A stretch of DNA of 64,000 bases. Source: Chitinophagaceae bacterium (GTDB lineage Bacteria; Bacteroidota; Bacteroidia; Chitinophagales; Chitinophagaceae). The stretch is taken from contig SEAD01000002.1 in assembly GCA_004173355.1 (NCBI GenBank), forward strand, positions 1 through 64,000, read 5' to 3'. The notes under the pieces are model-generated. The model had not been told where the DNA came from. It did no database searches and was given only the letters and a program-made list of their open reading frames with translations. Both the position numbers and the translations under genes were made by a program. This document shows positions 9,909-19,012 of the stretch, piece by piece (the first letter of the stretch is position 1; every line of letters begins with the position of its first letter).

Positions 9909-10805
9909 ATGGATAACATCAGGCGGTTCGAAACAGTCAACGACTATAACTTATTCAACAACAATAAAACCCTGCACCCTTTGGTGAGTGTGGTTGACCT
10001 TTCCATGGCCAGCCCCCGTACGGGTTCTGCGATGTACTTTGGTTTCTATACTGTTTTCCTGAAAGACGTTGTATGCGGCGACCTTGTTTACGGCAAACAG
10101 ACGTATGACTACCAGGAGGGAACGTTGGTTTTCCTCGCGCCCGGTCAGGTAGCCGGCGTGAACAGCAGTGGTGAAATGTACCAGCCGAAAGGTTATGCCC
10201 TCGTATTTCATCCTGATCTTATTCACGGTACTTCCCTTGGAAAACACATCCACGAGTACACATTTTTTGGGTACGAATCCCGGGAAGCGTTGCACCTGTC
10301 GGATCGGGAACGTCAGATCATCGTAGACTGTTTTTCAAAAATCTCCTACGAGCTGGAACATGGCGTCGATAAACATAGTAAACGGCTTGTTGTTTCAAAC
10401 ATTGAGTTGTTCCTGAATTATTGTGTCCGGTTTTACGATCGTCAATTCATCACCCGTGATAATGTTCACCGTGGAACTCTTGAAATGTTTGAGAAGGTGC
10501 TGAACGATTATATTGATTCCAATAAACCGCAGGAAATTGGATTTCCATCTGTTGCTTACTGCGCGGCGGAATTGAATATCTCTCCGAATTATTTTGGTGA
10601 TCTGGTAAAAAAGGAAACCGGTAAAACTGCCCAGGAATACATCCAGTTCAAATTGATTGAAGCCGCCAAAGAAAAATTGTTTGACCAAAGTAAAACGGTA
10701 AGCCAGATCGCCGATGAATTAGGATTCAAATATCCCCAGCATTTTACGCGGTTGTTCAAGCAAAGGGTGGGACAAACCCCAAACGAATTCAGGTCACTGA
10801 ATTAA
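9909..10805 (+). CDS. AraC-family transcription regulator
   Basis: A 298-aa regulator. Residues 1-170 form the variable N-terminal sensing part, with a jelly-roll-like section (YDYQEGTLVFLAPGQVAGV). The C-terminal 100 residues hold the two helix-turn-helix motifs: SVAYCAAELNISPNYFGDLVKKETGKTA and KTVSQIADELGFKYPQHFTRLFKQRVGQTPNEF, the classic AraC signature. It is divergent from the carboxylesterase operon. The position and the shared 28-nt element make it the prime candidate regulator of the nearby hydrolase, reductase and molybdoenzyme units (inference). A possible TAnnTTTG element lies at 9881-9888, 20 bp before the start, without a clear -33 partner. Confidence 0.92.
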   Translation: MDNIRRFETVNDYNLFNNNKTLHPLVSVVDLSMASPRTGSAMYFGFYTVFLKDVVCGDLVYGKQTYDYQEGTLVFLAPGQVAGVNSSGEMYQPKGYALVFHPDLIHGTSLGKHIHEYTFFGYESREALHLSDRERQIIVDCFSKISYELEHGVDKHSKRLVVSNIELFLNYCVRFYDRQFITRDNVHRGTLEMFEKVLNDYIDSNKPQEIGFPSVAYCAAELNISPNYFGDLVKKETGKTAQEYIQFKLIEAAKEKLFDQSKTVSQIADELGFKYPQHFTRLFKQRVGQTPNEFRSLN

Positions 10806-10875
10806 TTCCTGATTTGTTGGTTGTGCGGACACTGCTGGATCTGAGGGCGAGGATCTTTGACGGACTTAAAAATGC

Positions 10876-11376
10876 TTAATGTTGTTGCTGTTGCGAACCA
10901 GCCAGCTTTACCGGTCTTGCCAGCTTAGAAAATGTAAGCGAGCCCATCGTCCACTTTCCTTTTTCGAGCACATAGACTTCGGTAACCATAAAAGGGTTGA
11001 CCACCTCATTGCCTCCCACCACTGCAATCAGGTCGATATCGTTCAGCAGGATCGCAGTGTTTCCAATAATGTTGACCTGTACCGAGTAAACTTCGGCTTG
11101 TTTGTAGTGTATGCCTCCGGATTTAATAACGTTAATCTCCTGGGTCTTGCCCCAGCTTCCGCCCATGTGAATGAACATCGCCTTGTCGTGGAATAGTTGT
11201 TGAAGCGAGTCGGAGTTTTTGTCTGCCATCCATTTCCACTTCTGTTTTGAAATGTTGATCACCTCCTCTTCGGCCTTTGTGTATTGGGTTGTGTTGCCGG
11301 TATCCCGACCACCCTGGGCCCCGGCCTGGCTTGCAACGGCAAAAATGAGCAACAGCGTTACGATTAGAACTTTCAT
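10876..11376 (-). CDS. Exported SnoaL/NTF2-like (DUF4440-type) protein
   Basis: The frame is open from 11475, but the Met at 11376 begins a proper signal peptide (MKVLIVTLLLIFAVASQAGAQ) and is preferred. The mature domain, about 140 aa, looks like the NTF2/SnoaL fold: EEEVINISKQKWKWMADKNSDSLQQLFHDKAMFIHMGG, then VQVNIIGNTAILLNDIDLIAV and NPFMVTEVYVLEKGKWTMGSLTFSKL. This resembles DUF4440 proteins, which act as small ligand-binding or isomerase-like domains. The role is unknown. It is divergent from the molybdoenzyme operon (260-bp gap) and convergent with the AraC gene. Confidence 0.8.
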   Translation of the reverse strand: MKVLIVTLLLIFAVASQAGAQGGRDTGNTTQYTKAEEEVINISKQKWKWMADKNSDSLQQLFHDKAMFIHMGGSWGKTQEINVIKSGGIHYKQAEVYSVQVNIIGNTAILLNDIDLIAVVGGNEVVNPFMVTEVYVLEKGKWTMGSLTFSKLARPVKLAGSQQQQH

Positions 11377-11506
11377 ATCAGATTCAGATTTAAAGATTGT
11401 ATGTGTAATTATGTTTTCCGTTCTCGGATGGACTCCCAGGCACAAATCTGATGCCCGGTTCCTCGCTAAGAGCATTAAGGGTAAATCCCACTTAGTAACC
11501 CGGAAT

Positions 11507-11534
11507 AATGGTAGGGAAAACGGTAATTTGTATA
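11507..11534 (+). promoter_or_regulatory. AraC-cluster element, copy upstream of molybdoenzyme operon
   Basis: On the plus strand: AATGGTA, GGGAAAA, CGGTAA, then TATA at 25-28. It matches the minus-strand copies upstream of the carboxylesterase, aldo/keto reductase and flavodoxin genes, and ends 103 bp before the ATG at 11637. A short palindromic stretch (GGTCAATATTCAATCGACC) follows at about 11542. Confidence 0.65.
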
Positions 11535-11636
11535 AGATGATCGGTCAATATTCAATCGACCTTAGCAACTAGCGGATTTTCACGGTTCATGTTGGTCCTT
11601 TCGGATCAATCAAAAAACGCAAATCAAAATTTAGCA

Positions 11637-13913
11637 ATGGAAAAAATTAACCAGGACAACAGCAGGCGAACATTCCTGAAATCCTCCTTTCTCGCAGGCG
11701 GTGGGCTGCTGATCAGTTTCGCATTGCCTGAGATGCTGTCTGCCGGAACTGGCATCCCTGACCAGCCGGAGCCCTGGAACGAGCTTACCGGATACATCAA
11801 GATCACACCCGATAACCTGATAAAAATACTAAATCCTAATCCGGAATTCGGCCAGAACGTAATGACCTCCCTGCCGATGATGGTAGCTGAAGAGCTGGAT
11901 GCGGATTGGAAGAAAGTCATTGTTGAAATGGCTCCCCACGACAGCGTCAAACTGGGTGCACAGTTTACCGGGGGTAGTAACTCGGTACGGATGTACTGGA
12001 AACCGCTGCGCGAAGCCGGGGCTGCGGCCCGGACGATGCTGATACAGGCAGCCGCGGAAAACTGGGGAGTGCCGGTTGAAGAGGTAACTACTAAATCGGG
12101 CATGTTGATCCATCAGAAATCTGGCCGGTCAACAACCTATGGCAGTGTGGCAACCAAAGCAGCTGCCCTTCCTGTGCCAAAAGGTGCAAAGCTGAAGGCA
12201 GTAAAGGATTTTAGTGTGGTTGGCACTTCGCAAAAGAATGTAGAACGTTTTAAAATAATTTCTGGCAAAGCACTTTTCGGCCTGGACTATAAGCACGAAG
12301 GGATGCTGATTGCCATGATTGAACATCCGCCTGCATTTGGAATGAAACTGAAATCGTTTGATGCAACTGAGACATTGAAAATGCCCGGCATTAAAGACGT
12401 TTTTCGTCAAACCCTGTTCGAAGAAGGTTTCGAGCAGGCGGGATTCGATACCCGGTCGTTCAATGAATTGCTGGTGGTGGTTGGTAATACAACCTGGGAA
12501 GTAATCAATGCCCGCAGGAAATTAAAGGTGACCTGGGAGGCTGCGGGCGAAACAAAGAATACGGTTGGTGGCAGGAACGGCGCAAGTACGGTGTCCATTC
12601 CCGGAGCCCTGGAGAGCACCACCACCCAGCTGGAGCAGATGAAGCAGATGGCTGCAAAACCCGCCCAGCAACTCAGGAAGGATGGAGATCCCGAGACTGC
12701 TTTTAAAAACGCTGCTCAAATTATTGAGCGTACCTACAACGCACCTTTCCTTGCGCACAACTGCATGGAGCCGATGAATTTCTTCGCACATGTTACGGAC
12801 GACAAAGCCTTGTTTGTCGGGCCATTGCAGGCGCCGGGATGGACCGAACCTACTCTCGCTAAACTTTTTAACCTGAAATCTGACCAGATTGAAATCCAGA
12901 TGACTCGCATGGGTGGTGGTTTTGGTCGCCGGGCTTATGGGCATTACCTGGCGGAAGCGGGGCTGATTTCAAAGAAAGTCCAAGCGCCGGTGAAGCTGGT
13001 ATATACAAGGGAAGATGATATGACGTATGGCATCTATCGTCCAATGTATACTGCTACTTACAGGGCCGCCCTGGATAAGGACAAAAAACTGATCGCCTTC
13101 CATGTAAAAGGCGGTGGTATCCCGGAACATGCAATACATGCCAACCGGTTTCCGGCAGGTGCGGTTGATAATTATCTGGCAGAAGGCTGGCAGATTGCCT
13201 CGAATATAACGATCGGGGCTTTCCGGGCTCCGCGCTCAAACTTCAATGCCGCTGCAGAACAATCGTTTCTCGATGAGCTGGCAGAAGCTATGGGAAAGGA
13301 TCCTATCGATTTCAGGATAGAATTACTTAAACGGGCAAAAGAGAATCCCGTGGGAAAGAATAATGAGTACAATGCTGACCGGTACATAGGTGTGCTGGAG
13401 CTTGCAAGGGAAAAGTCCGGATGGAATAAACCCGAAAACAAAAAATACAGTCGCGGTATTGCGGCCTATTTCTGTCATAATTCATATGCTGCACATGTGG
13501 TGGATATTGTTATGCGCGACGGCAAACCCTATGTGGAACGCGTGACCAGCACTATCGATTGCGGGGTTGTTGTGAATCCGGATGCTGCCAGAAATATGGT
13601 TGAAGGTGCCGTGGTAGATGGTATTGGTAATGCTTTTTATGGAAAGCTGAGTCATAAAGATGGCGCTGGTGAACAGAAAAACTTCAATCAGTACAGGATC
13701 ATCCGGCATAGTGAAGCGCCGAAAAAAATCGATGTGCACTTCGTAAAGAATGAACTCGATCCGACCGGATTAGGTGAGCCGCCATTTCCCCCGGTGTTCG
13801 GGGCTGTGGCGAATGCACTGTATCGCTTTACCGGTAACAGGCACTATGACCAGCCGTTCCTCAATCCGATCGGGCAGGGCCAGGGTAGCTCAGATAACAA
13901 AAAGGCATTTTAA
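11637..13913 (+). CDS. Xanthine-dehydrogenase-family molybdopterin subunit (IorB-like)
   Basis: The ATG at 11637 is preferred over 11589 because it puts a twin-arginine signal at the front: NSRRTFLKSSFLAGGGLLI, with the Arg pair at residues 10-11. The protein of about 758 aa has the layout of isoquinoline-1-oxidoreductase beta subunits: an N-terminal half with ITPDNLIKILNPNPEFGQNVMTSLPMMVAEELDADW, the Mo-cofactor loop TRMGGGFGRRAYGHYLAEAG, GAFRAPRSNFNAAAEQSFLDELA, and the C-terminal GLGEPPFPPVFGAVANAL with the presumed catalytic Glu. It would hydroxylate aldehydes or N-heterocycles in the periplasm. Its partners are the 2Fe-2S subunit 24 bp downstream and the cytochrome after that. Confidence 0.93.
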   Translation: MEKINQDNSRRTFLKSSFLAGGGLLISFALPEMLSAGTGIPDQPEPWNELTGYIKITPDNLIKILNPNPEFGQNVMTSLPMMVAEELDADWKKVIVEMAPHDSVKLGAQFTGGSNSVRMYWKPLREAGAAARTMLIQAAAENWGVPVEEVTTKSGMLIHQKSGRSTTYGSVATKAAALPVPKGAKLKAVKDFSVVGTSQKNVERFKIISGKALFGLDYKHEGMLIAMIEHPPAFGMKLKSFDATETLKMPGIKDVFRQTLFEEGFEQAGFDTRSFNELLVVVGNTTWEVINARRKLKVTWEAAGETKNTVGGRNGASTVSIPGALESTTTQLEQMKQMAAKPAQQLRKDGDPETAFKNAAQIIERTYNAPFLAHNCMEPMNFFAHVTDDKALFVGPLQAPGWTEPTLAKLFNLKSDQIEIQMTRMGGGFGRRAYGHYLAEAGLISKKVQAPVKLVYTREDDMTYGIYRPMYTATYRAALDKDKKLIAFHVKGGGIPEHAIHANRFPAGAVDNYLAEGWQIASNITIGAFRAPRSNFNAAAEQSFLDELAEAMGKDPIDFRIELLKRAKENPVGKNNEYNADRYIGVLELAREKSGWNKPENKKYSRGIAAYFCHNSYAAHVVDIVMRDGKPYVERVTSTIDCGVVVNPDAARNMVEGAVVDGIGNAFYGKLSHKDGAGEQKNFNQYRIIRHSEAPKKIDVHFVKNELDPTGLGEPPFPPVFGAVANALYRFTGNRHYDQPFLNPIGQGQGSSDNKKAF

Positions 13914-13937
13914 TCATCGTACAAACTTCAGCTGGTT

Positions 13938-14405
13938 ATGATTACTATAAATATCAACTCAAAAAACTACGATCTGGATATCGATCCGGAAACCCCATTG
14001 TTGTGGGCGTTAAGGGACACAATAGGTCTTGTTGGAACCAAGTATGGGTGCGGGGTTGCTCAATGTGGCGCATGTGTCGTGCATCTCAATGGGGAGGCGG
14101 TCCGTTCCTGTGTGACGAAGATCAGCAGGGCAGCTGGACAGAAAGTTGTAACTATTGAAGGGCTTGCTGTGAACGATAATCATCCATTGCAAAAGGCATG
14201 GATGGAACTGGATGTGGCACAATGCGGGTATTGCCAGTCTGGCCAGATTATGGCAGCGGCCGTCCTTCTCAAAGAAAACAAGAATCCCACTGATCAGGAC
14301 ATTGATGATGCAATGGAAGGAAATATCTGTCGGTGCGGCACCTACCTGCGTATCAAAGATGCAATTCACCTGGCGGCCAGGATGCAACGCGATGGGGTAA
14401 AGTAG
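13938..14405 (+). CDS. [2Fe-2S] subunit of molybdenum hydroxylase (IorA-like)
   Basis: A 155-aa protein with both iron-sulphur sites of this family. The plant-ferredoxin-type cluster uses Cys38, 43, 46 and 58 (YGCGVAQCGACVVHL, VRSC). The alpha-helical second cluster uses Cys96, 99, 131 and 133 (QCGYCQSG, ICRCG). It has no signal peptide of its own, as usual, since it can be co-exported with the Tat-bearing large subunit. It passes electrons from the Mo site to the cytochrome encoded next. Gap to the large subunit is 24 bp and to the cytochrome 29 bp. Confidence 0.95.
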   Translation: MITININSKNYDLDIDPETPLLWALRDTIGLVGTKYGCGVAQCGACVVHLNGEAVRSCVTKISRAAGQKVVTIEGLAVNDNHPLQKAWMELDVAQCGYCQSGQIMAAAVLLKENKNPTDQDIDDAMEGNICRCGTYLRIKDAIHLAARMQRDGVK

Positions 14406-14434
14406 TATTTAACAAAAGAGCCAAAATAAAATCA

Positions 14435-15067
14435 ATGCAACTCACCAGGGCATCCAGCGTATTTAAAATCCGGAACACGAGAGTGTTTGTTGTAATGACA
14501 ATCATTGTCAGTGCTGTGGGATTACTGACGACAGCATTCGAAGGAAAGGACAATTTTAATCATCCGGATATTTCATCCGCCGATAGTGCTGCCTCGGCAG
14601 CAGCTTTCATGAAGGTGTATGATGTGCTTATGAGCCCCCGGTGTATGAATTGTCACCCGGCAGGTGACATCCCCCTTCAGGGTGACGACAGCCACCTGCA
14701 TACGATGTCGCCAAAACGAGGAAAGGACGGTAAGGGCATTTATTCGATGAAGTGTTCCAACTGTCACCAGCCAACGAATGTGCCTGGCATTGGCACCCCT
14801 CCAGGCAACCCTAAGTGGGCCTTGCCGCCAGCTGATATGAAGATGGTTTTTGAAGGTAGGACTGCCCGCCAGCTTGCACTCCAGATTATGGACTACAAAC
14901 GCAATGGCCACAAAGATAAAGCAAAGCTGATCGAGCATGCCAGGGATACGTTAGTAAAGGCAGGATGGAATATGGGCGAAGGCCGCAAGCCCCCGCCACT
15001 TTCATATGATGAATTTGTGGCTGTCTGGGACGAGTGGATCAACAAAGGTGGCGTGGCACCGAAATAG
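14435..15067 (+). CDS. Membrane-anchored dihaem cytochrome c of the Mo-hydroxylase
   Basis: Start at 14435 is chosen because it gives an N-terminal hydrophobic anchor (residues 17-35, VFVVMTIIVSAVGLLTTAF). Two CxxCH haem-attachment sites are present: CMNCH at 70-74 and CSNCH at 107-111. The rest (LPPADMKMVFEGRTARQLALQIMDY, PPPLSYDEFVAVWDEWINKGG) matches the cytochrome-like partner often encoded with isoquinoline-oxidoreductase-type enzymes in Bacteroidota. It probably takes electrons from the 2Fe-2S subunit to the respiratory chain. Only 4 bp separate it from moaA. Confidence 0.88.
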   Translation: MQLTRASSVFKIRNTRVFVVMTIIVSAVGLLTTAFEGKDNFNHPDISSADSAASAAAFMKVYDVLMSPRCMNCHPAGDIPLQGDDSHLHTMSPKRGKDGKGIYSMKCSNCHQPTNVPGIGTPPGNPKWALPPADMKMVFEGRTARQLALQIMDYKRNGHKDKAKLIEHARDTLVKAGWNMGEGRKPPPLSYDEFVAVWDEWINKGGVAPK

Positions 15068-15071
15068 TGAA

Positions 15072-16055
15072 ATGATTTTAGATTCATACGAAAGGGAGCA
15101 TAATTATTTACGGATTTCACTGACCGATAAATGTAATCTGCGCTGCGCGTATTGCATGCCCAACGAAGCATACGCATTTATGCCGAAACAGCACCTGATG
15201 CAGGCTACCGAGATTGAAGAGATTGCCAGGGTCTTTGTCTCAATGGGGGTTGATAAAATCCGCCTGACGGGGGGTGAACCAATGGCCAGGAAGGATTTTG
15301 ATTCTATTGTGCGGCGGCTGTCTGCCTTGCCAGTCGAGCTTTCCATAACTACCAATGCAACCTTGCTTCACCGGCATATAGATGTGCTGAAAGAAGCCCG
15401 CATTGCAAATCTTAATATCAGCCTGGATACTTTATCTGCTGCCAGGTATTTCAAACTCACAAGAAGGGATTTGTTTGACCAGACTTATAACAATATCCAG
15501 CTGGCAATCAGGCACGGGTTTAATGTGAAAATAAATACGGTCGTCATGAAAGGCGTGAATGATGATGAGGTGCTTGATTTCATACGATGGACTGCTGATG
15601 AAGCAGTGGAAATCCGGTTTATTGAGTTTATGCCTTTTGAAGGTAATCGATGGGAAGGCGCGCAGGTATTTTCAAAACAGGAGATACTTGAACTGGTGCA
15701 GACCCGGTACACTTTGACGCCTTTGCCTTCTAAACCGCATGATACCAGTAGCCCATTCGGCATTAACGGTCATAAGGGTTCATTTGCAATCATCAGTACG
15801 ATGAGCAATCCCTTTTGTGCCGGGTGCAACAGGATGCGCTTAACTGCAGATGGTAAGATGAAAAACTGTTTGTTTTCTGCGGAGGAAACTGACCTGCTTT
15901 CTGCCTTCAGGGCTAACCAGCCGATAGATGGACTGATCCGGAATAACATTCTGGGGAAGAAAGAAAAGCTGGGTGGCCAGTTCGGCGACCGGCCAGTAGG
16001 AGAGATCCAGGGCGACCGGATAATTAACCGAAGTATGATCAGCATCGGTGGATAA
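15072..16055 (+). CDS. moaA: GTP 3',8-cyclase MoaA
   Basis: A 327-aa radical-SAM enzyme of molybdenum-cofactor biosynthesis. Residues 21-28 (CNLRCAYC) hold the SAM-cluster Cys21, 25 and 28. The second cluster uses Cys249, 252 and 266 (FCAGCNRMRL, KNCLF). Conserved motifs LTGGEP (residues 66-71), SITTNAT and the C-terminal Gly-Gly are all present. The ATG at 15072 lies 4 bp after the cytochrome stop; the frame extends to 15006 but that would overlap the cytochrome. Its place inside a molybdoenzyme operon suggests dedicated cofactor supply, although no other moa/moe gene is in the window. Confidence 0.96.
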   Translation: MILDSYEREHNYLRISLTDKCNLRCAYCMPNEAYAFMPKQHLMQATEIEEIARVFVSMGVDKIRLTGGEPMARKDFDSIVRRLSALPVELSITTNATLLHRHIDVLKEARIANLNISLDTLSAARYFKLTRRDLFDQTYNNIQLAIRHGFNVKINTVVMKGVNDDEVLDFIRWTADEAVEIRFIEFMPFEGNRWEGAQVFSKQEILELVQTRYTLTPLPSKPHDTSSPFGINGHKGSFAIISTMSNPFCAGCNRMRLTADGKMKNCLFSAEETDLLSAFRANQPIDGLIRNNILGKKEKLGGQFGDRPVGEIQGDRIINRSMISIGG

Positions 16056-16132
16056 ACATTAAAATTGGCGGGTGCCAAAATTTCGCTCATTTAAAAGCCA
16101 ATTCTATCAGTAAGTTCGTTTTTTGCGCAGCG

Positions 16133-18673
16133 ATGATATTTATAACAGTATCATCCGTACACGGGCAGTCGGCGAAAGTTGACAGTGCTGGTATCAGCGA
16201 TAGCGTCAGGCTGAGGGAACTCAACGGAGTCGTGGTCTCTGCTTCGAGAAAGAGCGAGAATATTCTCAAGGCACCCGTGAGTATTGAAAAGCTTGGCCCT
16301 GATGAAATCAGGTCCAGTGCACAGCCTTCTTTCTTTGATGCAATAGAAAACCTCAAAGGCCTCCAGGTTATATCGCCCAGTCTTGGTTTTAAAGTGATCA
16401 ACGCACGCGGATTTACGAATACTACCAATGTACGTTTTGTCCAGATGGTTGACGGCCTGGACATCCAGGCGCCGCATATCGGTGCACCCATGGCTAATGC
16501 GTTGGGGCCGGGGGATCTCGATATTGTAACCGTTGAAGTGGTCCCGGGTTCCGCATCAGCATTGTATGGCATGAATGCGATTAACGGAACTGCAAATTTC
16601 ATAACCAAAGATCCATTTGAGACACGCGGGTTAAGTTTCCAGCAAAAAACGGGTGTTAACCATCTGGGCGATGCTGAACGACGCCCGGCGGCGTTCACTG
16701 AGACGTCCTTGCGGTGGGCTTCTGCCTACCATGAAAAATTCGCTTTTAAAGTTAATGGTACTTGCACGCAGGGGTACGACTGGTACGCTAACAATCTTGC
16801 CGACCTCAATCCGAATGCAAATATTTCAACCAACCTTACCGGCAACGGTAATCCCGGAGCGGACCGTGTGAACATTTACGCCGATGAATCATCCAATCGT
16901 CGAACCATTACACTCGATGGCCGGCAGTATGTGGTCAGCCGGACTGGTTACGCGGAAAAAGAAATGGCCAGCTACCATCTGCAGAATTTCAAGGGGGATG
17001 CTTCTTTGTATTACCGCCTGGGCCAGGATGCCACTTTAAGTTACACTTTTCGTATCGCGCACAGCAATACAATCTACCAGCGTACAAACCGGTTCCGCCT
17101 TGATAATTATATTACCAGCCAGCATAGCCTGGTACTAAAATCGAAAAGTATCCAGCTTCGTGCATATGTTAACCGGGAGAACACCGGTGATTCATACAAT
17201 ATTCGCTCAATGGCGGAGAATGTAGAACGGAGTTTCAAAAGTGATAATACCTGGTTCTCTGATTTTTCTTTCAGGTTCAATGAACTTGCTGTAAATGGGG
17301 TCGGAGTGCCCAAAGCAATGAGCGATGCCCGGGCCTATGCGGACATGGGAAGGCCCCAGCCAAACAGTCCTCAGGCAAACGACCTGATCGCGCGGCTTCG
17401 TGATATTAATAACTGGGACCAGGGAGCGGCGCTGCGTGTCCGGGCATCCATGTACCACGCGGAATTTCAGCACAGCCTGACTGATGGGTTGCTCCGCACC
17501 CTCAATAACCGGCACCAACTTTCGATCATGTATGGTCTTGATTTCCGTGACTATGTTGTAGTTCCTGATGGCAATTACTTCATCAATCCGGTGCATGATG
17601 GAAAAAATCTCACCTATTGGAAAACCGGTGGTTTTATCCAGGCCACAAAAATGTTGTTTCATCAAAAACTGAAATTGGATGCTGTGCTTCGCGTCGATAA
17701 AAACCAGTATTTTCCTGCGAAGCTGAATCCGCGGCTGGCAGCTGTATATTCGCCGCATCCTGAGCATAACATCCGGCTCGCGGTACAGCAGGGATACCGG
17801 TTCCCTAGTCTGTTCGAGGCATTTTCAAATATCAATAGCGGCGGTGTACGCAGGGTTGGTGGCTTGCCAGTTATGTCCAACGGTATCTTTGAAAACAGTT
17901 TCCTCCGTTCTTCGATTGACGCGTTCCAGGCAGCTAACACGACCGACATCAACAATAATTCTCTCACGTTATCCCAGGCTTTGCAAAAAAACCAGGGATT
18001 GCTCAGGAGGAATAACTACACGTACCTAAAGCCGGAAGAGATCCGCGGGGTCGAGGCAGGATACCGGGCAAGCCTGTTGGAAAATAAGCTCAGCCTCGAT
18101 GTTGATTTCTATTACAACGTTTATCGCAACCTGATGGCGCAGGTGGACGCAAATATACCACGAAACCCTTCGCCCGACAGCATCCTGTTTTCACTTAATA
18201 ACCGGCAGGACCAGAATCGCTACCGGCTCTGGACGAATTCACGCACAGTGAGTTATAATTATGGAAGTTCGCTCGGTATCAGCTGGACATTGCCAGGGAA
18301 TTTTCGTGCAGGGGGTAATATTACAGTTGCGCGGCTCGCCCGGAAGTCGCAGAATGATGGACTCGAAGACGGGTTTAACACTCCTTCCTTTATTTACAAT
18401 CTGAGTTTTGCTAATCCAGCAGTTGTTTCACATGTCGGCTTTGGAATCAACTACCGCTGGCAAAGCAGTTACCTGTGGCAGTCCTCGCTTGCGACAGGAA
18501 CCGTTCCTGCTTATGGCTCACTGGATGCCCAAGTTCAGTATAGTTTTACACACAGTAATTTAAATGTAAAAGTGGGTGCAACAAATCTGCTGAACAGTTA
18601 CTACCTTTCTTTTATTGGAGGGCCGGCAATCGGCGGGTTTTATTACACTACGATTACTATGCACGTCTTGTAG
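16133..18673 (+). CDS. TonB-dependent outer-membrane receptor (no standard start for full signal peptide)
   Basis: 846 aa from the first ATG. The plug domain is clear (LNGVVVSASRKSENILKAPV, then FDAIENLKGLQV, and EVVPGSASALYGMNAINGTANF). A long 22-strand-type barrel follows, with YGLDFRDYVVVPDG, a GVEAGYRASLLENKL strand, and a terminal strand FYYTTITMHVL. From ATG 16133 the signal peptide is only MIFITVSSVHGQ. The same frame continues upstream without a stop to 16028 and encodes HLKANSISKFVFCAA, which completes a normal signal peptide, but contains no ATG, GTG or TTG. A rare ATT start (16058 or 16064) or an upstream frameshift is likely. It follows moaA by 77 bp and may import a substrate or metal ligand for the molybdoenzyme system. 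Confidence 0.85.
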   Translation: MIFITVSSVHGQSAKVDSAGISDSVRLRELNGVVVSASRKSENILKAPVSIEKLGPDEIRSSAQPSFFDAIENLKGLQVISPSLGFKVINARGFTNTTNVRFVQMVDGLDIQAPHIGAPMANALGPGDLDIVTVEVVPGSASALYGMNAINGTANFITKDPFETRGLSFQQKTGVNHLGDAERRPAAFTETSLRWASAYHEKFAFKVNGTCTQGYDWYANNLADLNPNANISTNLTGNGNPGADRVNIYADESSNRRTITLDGRQYVVSRTGYAEKEMASYHLQNFKGDASLYYRLGQDATLSYTFRIAHSNTIYQRTNRFRLDNYITSQHSLVLKSKSIQLRAYVNRENTGDSYNIRSMAENVERSFKSDNTWFSDFSFRFNELAVNGVGVPKAMSDARAYADMGRPQPNSPQANDLIARLRDINNWDQGAALRVRASMYHAEFQHSLTDGLLRTLNNRHQLSIMYGLDFRDYVVVPDGNYFINPVHDGKNLTYWKTGGFIQATKMLFHQKLKLDAVLRVDKNQYFPAKLNPRLAAVYSPHPEHNIRLAVQQGYRFPSLFEAFSNINSGGVRRVGGLPVMSNGIFENSFLRSSIDAFQAANTTDINNNSLTLSQALQKNQGLLRRNNYTYLKPEEIRGVEAGYRASLLENKLSLDVDFYYNVYRNLMAQVDANIPRNPSPDSILFSLNNRQDQNRYRLWTNSRTVSYNYGSSLGISWTLPGNFRAGGNITVARLARKSQNDGLEDGFNTPSFIYNLSFANPAVVSHVGFGINYRWQSSYLWQSSLATGTVPAYGSLDAQVQYSFTHSNLNVKVGATNLLNSYYLSFIGGPAIGGFYYTTITMHVL

Positions 18674-19012
18674 GGACGGCAGGTTGCACAAATCGGTTTC
18701 TGTTGTATTCAAAGTCGCCTTGGCTCTTATAAATATTCTGGAACGAAAGCCCTGAAACCGTAAAGTCAAAATTGGGTTGGAGCAGGGTACACTACTGATC
18801 CTGCAGGTATATTTAAAGCGGACTACAAGGTCTTTGTTAATCAAATCTTTGTTCCTGATTCACTCGTATCCAACTTTGTATCGGATTTGCATTTTCCTGT
18901 TTATCAACTTTATTCCGACTGCAGTATAGTTGCGTCTTTATTGGTACCTTAAACCGGGATTACGAACAGCCACCTTAATTGAATCTTCATTTTTTATCTT
19001 AAACAAAGAGTA
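18674..19012 (+). other. Intergenic region, 339 bp
   Basis: No gene recognised. It contains a weaker match to the AraC-cluster element at 18940-18959. The rest shows no hairpin terminator or repeat that I can support. Confidence 0.5.
18940..18959 (+). promoter_or_regulatory. Weak copy of the AraC-cluster element
   Basis: Reads ATTGGTA, CCTTAAA, CCGGGA. The first block and AAACCG match the strong copies, but the GTAA and TATA blocks are not conserved. It lies 53 bp before the amidohydrolase start, a similar distance to other copies. Low certainty. Confidence 0.3.
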
